Shown here: one piece after another, positions 5,682 through 7,731 of the stretch
How positions within the stretch are numbered: the first letter of the stretch is position 1
Layout: every line of letters begins with the position of its first letter
NCBI GenBank assembly: GCA_003531155.1
Contig: DQHR01000050.1
Location: forward strand, 1 to 7,731
DNA: 7,731 nt
Source: Bacteroidales bacterium
Lineage (GTDB): Bacteria; Bacteroidota; Bacteroidia; Bacteroidales; Tenuifilaceae
Reading direction: 5' to 3'
Translations under genes and position numbers: made by a program
The notes under the pieces: generated by a model
Seen by the model: the letters and a program-made list of their open reading frames with translations, nothing else
Databases searched by the model: none
What the model was told of the DNA's origin: nothing

Positions 5682-5699
5682 TATACCCGAAAAGGTATA
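5682..5699. promoter_or_regulatory. hip operator O2
   Basis: TATACC-CGAAAA-GGTATA, identical to O3 over all 18 bases and differing from O1 only in the spacer. It lies just upstream of the likely -7 region of the hip promoter, so bound HipB would cover the polymerase site. Confidence 0.75.
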
Positions 5700-5708
5700 T
5701 TATATAAA

Positions 5709-5716
5709 TTTATTTG
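5709..5716 (+). promoter_or_regulatory. Possible -7 box of the hipBST promoter
   Basis: TTTATTTG lies between O2 and O3 and differs from TAnnTTTG at one base. Transcription would start around 5722, at the left edge of O3, leaving a leader of about 20 bases. No convincing -33 TTG is seen, since that position falls within O2. Confidence 0.3.
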
Positions 5717-5722
5717 TATATT

Positions 5723-5740
5723 TATACCCGAAAAGGTATA
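5723..5740. promoter_or_regulatory. hip operator O3, overlapping the hipB ribosome binding site
   Basis: TATACC-CGAAAA-GGTATA, 41 bases from O2 and ending 4 bases before the hipB ATG. The AAAAGG inside it (5731-5736) sits 8 bases before the start codon and is the only Shine-Dalgarno-like sequence there, so operator and ribosome site share bases. Confidence 0.75.
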
Positions 5741-5744
5741 CTAT

Positions 5745-5966
5745 ATGCTACTTAGAGAATTTGTAAAAGAAAAAAGGAGTGTCAACAAGCTAACCCAACA
5801 GGACCTTGCTGAAAAAGCGGGTGTTGGGCTTCGATTTGTAAGAGACTTGGAGCAAGGCAAAGAGAGTCTTCGCTTGGATAAAGTGAACCAAGTACTGCAG
5901 CTATTTGGCTTTCAAGTTGGCGCTATTCCTTTAACCCGTAACTCCTCAGTAGATGAAAAGGGCTGA
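5745..5966 (+). CDS. hipB: HipB-like XRE-family DNA-binding protein
   Basis: A 73-residue single-domain XRE repressor. The helix-turn-helix runs from about residue 16 to 52 (LTQQDLAEKAGVGLRFVRDLEQGK, then LRLDKVNQVLQLFGFQVG), the standard form of Bacteroidota HipB. It should bind the three TATACCN6GGTATA sites before its own gene and repress the operon. In the three-gene HipBST arrangement HipB is chiefly the DNA-binding member and HipS carries much of the toxin neutralisation. The ATG at 5745 is the only reasonable start. The last 14 bases overlap hipS, so translation of the two is coupled. Confidence 0.88.
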   Translation: MLLREFVKEKRSVNKLTQQDLAEKAGVGLRFVRDLEQGKESLRLDKVNQVLQLFGFQVGAIPLTRNSSVDEKG

Positions 5967-6282
5967 AATAAAAATACACGATAAAACGGCTGGTTGGCTA
6001 ACCCAAGATGAAGAAGGGTATCATTTTGTGTATGATAAAAACTTTCTGCAAGGCGAAAACCCTGAGCCAATAAGCCTTGCCCTACCTTTACAAGAAAAAC
6101 CGTTTGAAAACAAGGTGCTATTCCCTTTTTTCGATGGCCTAATACCTGAAGGCTGGCTGCTAGAGATAGCGGAAAAGAACTGGAAATTGAACCCTCGTGA
6201 CAGAATGGGTCTACTACTTGTATGCTGTAAGGATTGTATTGGAGCGGTAAGTGTTCATCCAAAAAATGAGGAGGATGTATAA
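5953..6282 (+). CDS. hipS: HipS: HipA N-terminal-domain antitoxin subunit
   Basis: A 109-residue protein that corresponds to the N-terminal subdomain of HipA as a separate chain. Recognisable pieces are AGWLTQDEEGYHFVYDKNFL (13-32), PISLALPLQEKPF (39-51), FPFFDGLIPEGWLLEIAEKN (57-76) and the end GAVSVHP (97-103). FDGLIPEGW is the equivalent of FDNLLPEG in HipA. In Escherichia coli O127 HipBST, HipS neutralises the kinase and a tryptophan of HipS reaches into its active site; W68 here is in a comparable segment, which is my inference. It overlaps hipB by 14 bases and its stop shares one base with the hipT start. Confidence 0.88.
   Translation: MKRAEIKIHDKTAGWLTQDEEGYHFVYDKNFLQGENPEPISLALPLQEKPFENKVLFPFFDGLIPEGWLLEIAEKNWKLNPRDRMGLLLVCCKDCIGAVSVHPKNEEDV
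6268..6274 (+). promoter_or_regulatory. Strong Shine-Dalgarno site of hipT
   Basis: GAGGAGG lies 7 bases before the hipT ATG at 6282. It is the only strong ribosome binding site in the window, most other genes having none, and suggests that the kinase is translated independently rather than only by coupling to hipS. Confidence 0.6.
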
Positions 6283-7226
6283 TGAATAGATGCTTGTACT
6301 GCTATCAACCTTTAAGTAACGATGAAATTGATTTTCATCCTGCCTGCAGCAAAAAAATATTTGGACTGTCAGTACCACCCCAATTGCTTTACTCCGAATC
6401 GCAAATGAAAGATTTGGCAACGCAGATGGCACAAAGCCAAATGACCGTTACGGGGGTGCAACCAAAAATATCAATGCATATCGCATCGGGTGAAAACAAA
6501 AATGTACCAAAGCGATTTACAATAGTTGGTTTATGGGGTGGATATATTTTAAAACCACCCACATCCTATTATCCACAACTCCCCGAAGTTGAAGATCTAA
6601 CTATGCACTTGGCCCAAACAGCTAAGATTAATGTAGTACCTCACAGTTTAATCAGATTACAATCTGGAAATCTTGCCTACATAACAAAAAGAGTTGATCG
6701 TATCGATAAGACAAAACTACATATGGAGGACATGTGTCAGCTTACAGAGCGATTGACAGAGGACAAGTACCATGGCTCATACGAACAAATAGCAAAGGCA
6801 ATAAAAAAGTACTCGGCTAACCCAGGTTTGGATCTTGTGAATTTCTTTGAGCAGGTTGTGTTTTCATTTCTCACGGGTAACGCTGACATGCACTTAAAGA
6901 ACTTCTCGTTAATTAATCGGACAGGAATGGGATATGTACTCGCACCTGCCTACGATATGGTATCAACTACTCTTGTTAATCCTGCGGATGATGAGGATCT
7001 GGCCCTAACCCTCAATGGCAAAAAGAAAAAGATTAAGCGAAGTGATTTTACTGCAGCATTCGATTCTTTAAAATTAGATGTGAAGCAGCAGGAAAACATT
7101 TTTAAGAAGATGGAAAAAGCTAAAGGAAAATGGCTAGAATTCATCGATATTAGTTTTATAAGTAGCGAGTTTAAAGAAGTATATAAGGAGCAGATTCATA
7201 CAAGATTTTCGAGAATAAAACATTAA
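6282..7226 (+). CDS. hipT: HipT serine/threonine kinase toxin with N-terminal zinc-knuckle-like motif
   Basis: A 314-residue HipA-fold kinase lacking the N-terminal subdomain, which is encoded by hipS. MTVTGVQPKISM (54-65) is the Gly-rich loop region, YILKP (88-92) carries the ATP lysine K91, TGNADMHLKNF (198-208) is the catalytic loop with D202 and N207, and APAYDMVST (221-229) holds metal-binding D225. All active-site residues are present, so the toxin should be active. The first 22 residues contain C4, C7, H19 and C22 (CLYC...HPAC), a possible zinc knuckle absent from Escherichia coli HipT but, to my knowledge, common in Bacteroidota relatives. HipT of Escherichia coli phosphorylates TrpS; HipA phosphorylates GltX. 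The substrate here is unknown. The Ser-x-Ser autophosphorylation motif of HipT reads T55-V-T57 here. Confidence 0.9.
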   Translation: MNRCLYCYQPLSNDEIDFHPACSKKIFGLSVPPQLLYSESQMKDLATQMAQSQMTVTGVQPKISMHIASGENKNVPKRFTIVGLWGGYILKPPTSYYPQLPEVEDLTMHLAQTAKINVVPHSLIRLQSGNLAYITKRVDRIDKTKLHMEDMCQLTERLTEDKYHGSYEQIAKAIKKYSANPGLDLVNFFEQVVFSFLTGNADMHLKNFSLINRTGMGYVLAPAYDMVSTTLVNPADDEDLALTLNGKKKKIKRSDFTAAFDSLKLDVKQQENIFKKMEKAKGKWLEFIDISFISSEFKEVYKEQIHTRFSRIKH

Positions 7227-7230
7227 CATC

Positions 7231-7350
7231 CTAGTTCCAGCAGAGATCCATGTCTTTGCAGAATGCTAAACCCCTAGCTGACTCGAAAATGCTTTCCTTG
7301 CCATTACTAAACCAAATAAGCTGAGGAACACCTCGGCTTTTGCCATTCAT
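7231..7350 (-). CDS. Possible 39-residue protein
   Basis: An open frame from the ATG at 7350 to the TAG at 7231, beginning MNGKSRGVPQLIWFSN and ending CKDMDLCWN, with a balanced composition unlike random AT-rich frames. It has no ribosome binding site, no family I can name, and its coding strand crosses the presumed hipT terminator. The frame is open for seven further codons upstream (ASFAQNA). It may be a small protein, a degraded remnant, or chance. Confidence 0.2.
   Translation of the reverse strand: MNGKSRGVPQLIWFSNGKESIFESARGLAFCKDMDLCWN
7318..7341 (+). terminator. Probable terminator of the hipBST operon
   Basis: AAGCTGAGG (7318-7326) pairs with CCTCGGCTT (7331-7339) through one T-G pair around an AACA tetraloop, followed by a short T run to 7341. 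It lies about 90 bases after the hipT stop. The stem is strong but the T run is short. Confidence 0.5.
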
Positions 7351-7731
7351 AGCGTTTTGCGCAAAACTTGCCTAAGCGGTTGGCAGGGTTTGCGATACTC
7401 TTTAGCACGCGTCTAAAAGCGCGTCAACGAGAAGTCTGAGACTTCAGGGTAACTAAATAGGTATCTCTCTTCGCACTAAATCTCATATTAAGTTTAGTCA
7501 GCTACGTTTTTAATAATTCGTTCTACAAAATAGCAACAGCCTATTTGCCATATTAACACAGAATCATTACTTTTAAAACAAACTACAACATCTTAACCGT
7601 AGAGCATACTTTATTGCTACCAGCGGGGAAAGAACAGCGTGCCTCCAAAGCAGCAGAGACTAATTGCAGATTATCAGGCACTCGGCGATTAAGGTATTAC
7701 AAAGCAAACAGGTATTGAACAATTTAAAATT

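Larger units (their letters stand above)
5200..5744. other. Long divergent intergenic region between the two toxin-antitoxin operons
   Basis: These 545 bases hold no credible gene. From left to right: the Panacea operon promoter (5230-5265), five GGTAAG/CTTACC motifs (5298-5400), a small ATCCAT/ATGGAT inverted repeat (5501-5520), a T-arm-like hairpin (5532-5556) and the three hip operators (5641-5740). CAATCCAT occurs twice as a direct repeat (5499-5506 and 5583-5590). A 62-codon open frame at 5640-5452 on the minus strand has no family resemblance and crosses the hairpin. The region could encode a structured RNA, but I cannot draw one consistent fold. Confidence 0.6.
7227..7731. other. Intergenic right end with clustered palindromes and an interrupted reading frame
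   Basis: No supportable gene lies in these 505 bases apart from the doubtful 39-codon frame at 7350-7231. The stretch about 7330-7445 is visibly richer in G and C than the rest of the window. It holds the palindrome GTTTTGCGCAAAAC (7354-7367), an ACGCG/CGCGT pair (7408-7425 area) and GAAGTCT-G-AGACTTC (7431-7445). AAATAG/CTATTT (7528-7533, 7541-7546) forms a weak hairpin. From 7603 to the edge a plus-strand frame reads sensibly (KQQRLIADYQALGD, stop at 7690-7692, then GITKQTGIEQFKI), like the start of a gene broken by one stop codon. Confidence 0.5.

Noticed and set aside
5912..6262. 116-codon minus-strand open frame opposite hipS
   Set aside because: It is antisense to a clearly recognisable HipS and has no family features.
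1..7731. CRISPR array or complete insertion sequence
   Set aside because: No regularly spaced long repeats, and no transposase gene with terminal inverted repeats, are visible.

Overview
The window is AT-rich and carries promoters of the Bacteroidota type (a TAnnTTTG -7 box; TATATTTG occurs four times upstream of genes). It has few Shine-Dalgarno sites and gene families common in that phylum, including HipT with an N-terminal CxxC/HxxC knuckle. I infer a Bacteroidota chromosome or island; genus cannot be told. No rRNA, intact tRNA, CRISPR array or complete insertion sequence is visible.

Layout. (1) 1-494, minus strand: the first 164 codons of a protein whose N-terminus resembles the PD-(D/E)XK-like nuclease domain of type IIG / Eco57I-like restriction-modification enzymes; the rest lies off the left edge. 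(2) 734-2771, plus strand, diverging from it: an AAA15/21-type ATPase overlapping an RloB-family TOPRIM-like protein, i.e. an RloA/RloB (AbiL-like) presumed anti-phage pair. (3) 3032-3364, plus: a small tandem DUF1508 (YegP-like) protein with its own promoter and a good intrinsic terminator, followed by a bulged 20-bp hairpin of unknown role. (4) 5199-3583, minus: a tight four-gene operon of XRE-Panacea (DUF4065) antitoxin, RelE/HigB-like toxin, DUF2188 protein and a small cysteine-rich protein. (5) 5745-7226, plus: a complete hipB-hipS-hipT kinase toxin-antitoxin operon behind three near-evenly spaced copies of TATACCN6GGTATA. (6) 7227-7731: no convincing gene; a terminator, a cluster of palindromes in a more GC-rich patch, a 39-codon reading frame and an interrupted reading frame at the right edge.

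Taken together this is a defence/toxin-antitoxin island: one probable restriction enzyme, one ATPase-nuclease-like pair and two unrelated toxin-antitoxin operons in under 8 kb. The modules have separate promoters and opposing orientations, so they look like independently acquired units rather than one pathway. The least explained part is the Panacea-RelE operon with its two extra small genes. Family assignments are from recognised motifs read by eye; no database search was possible.
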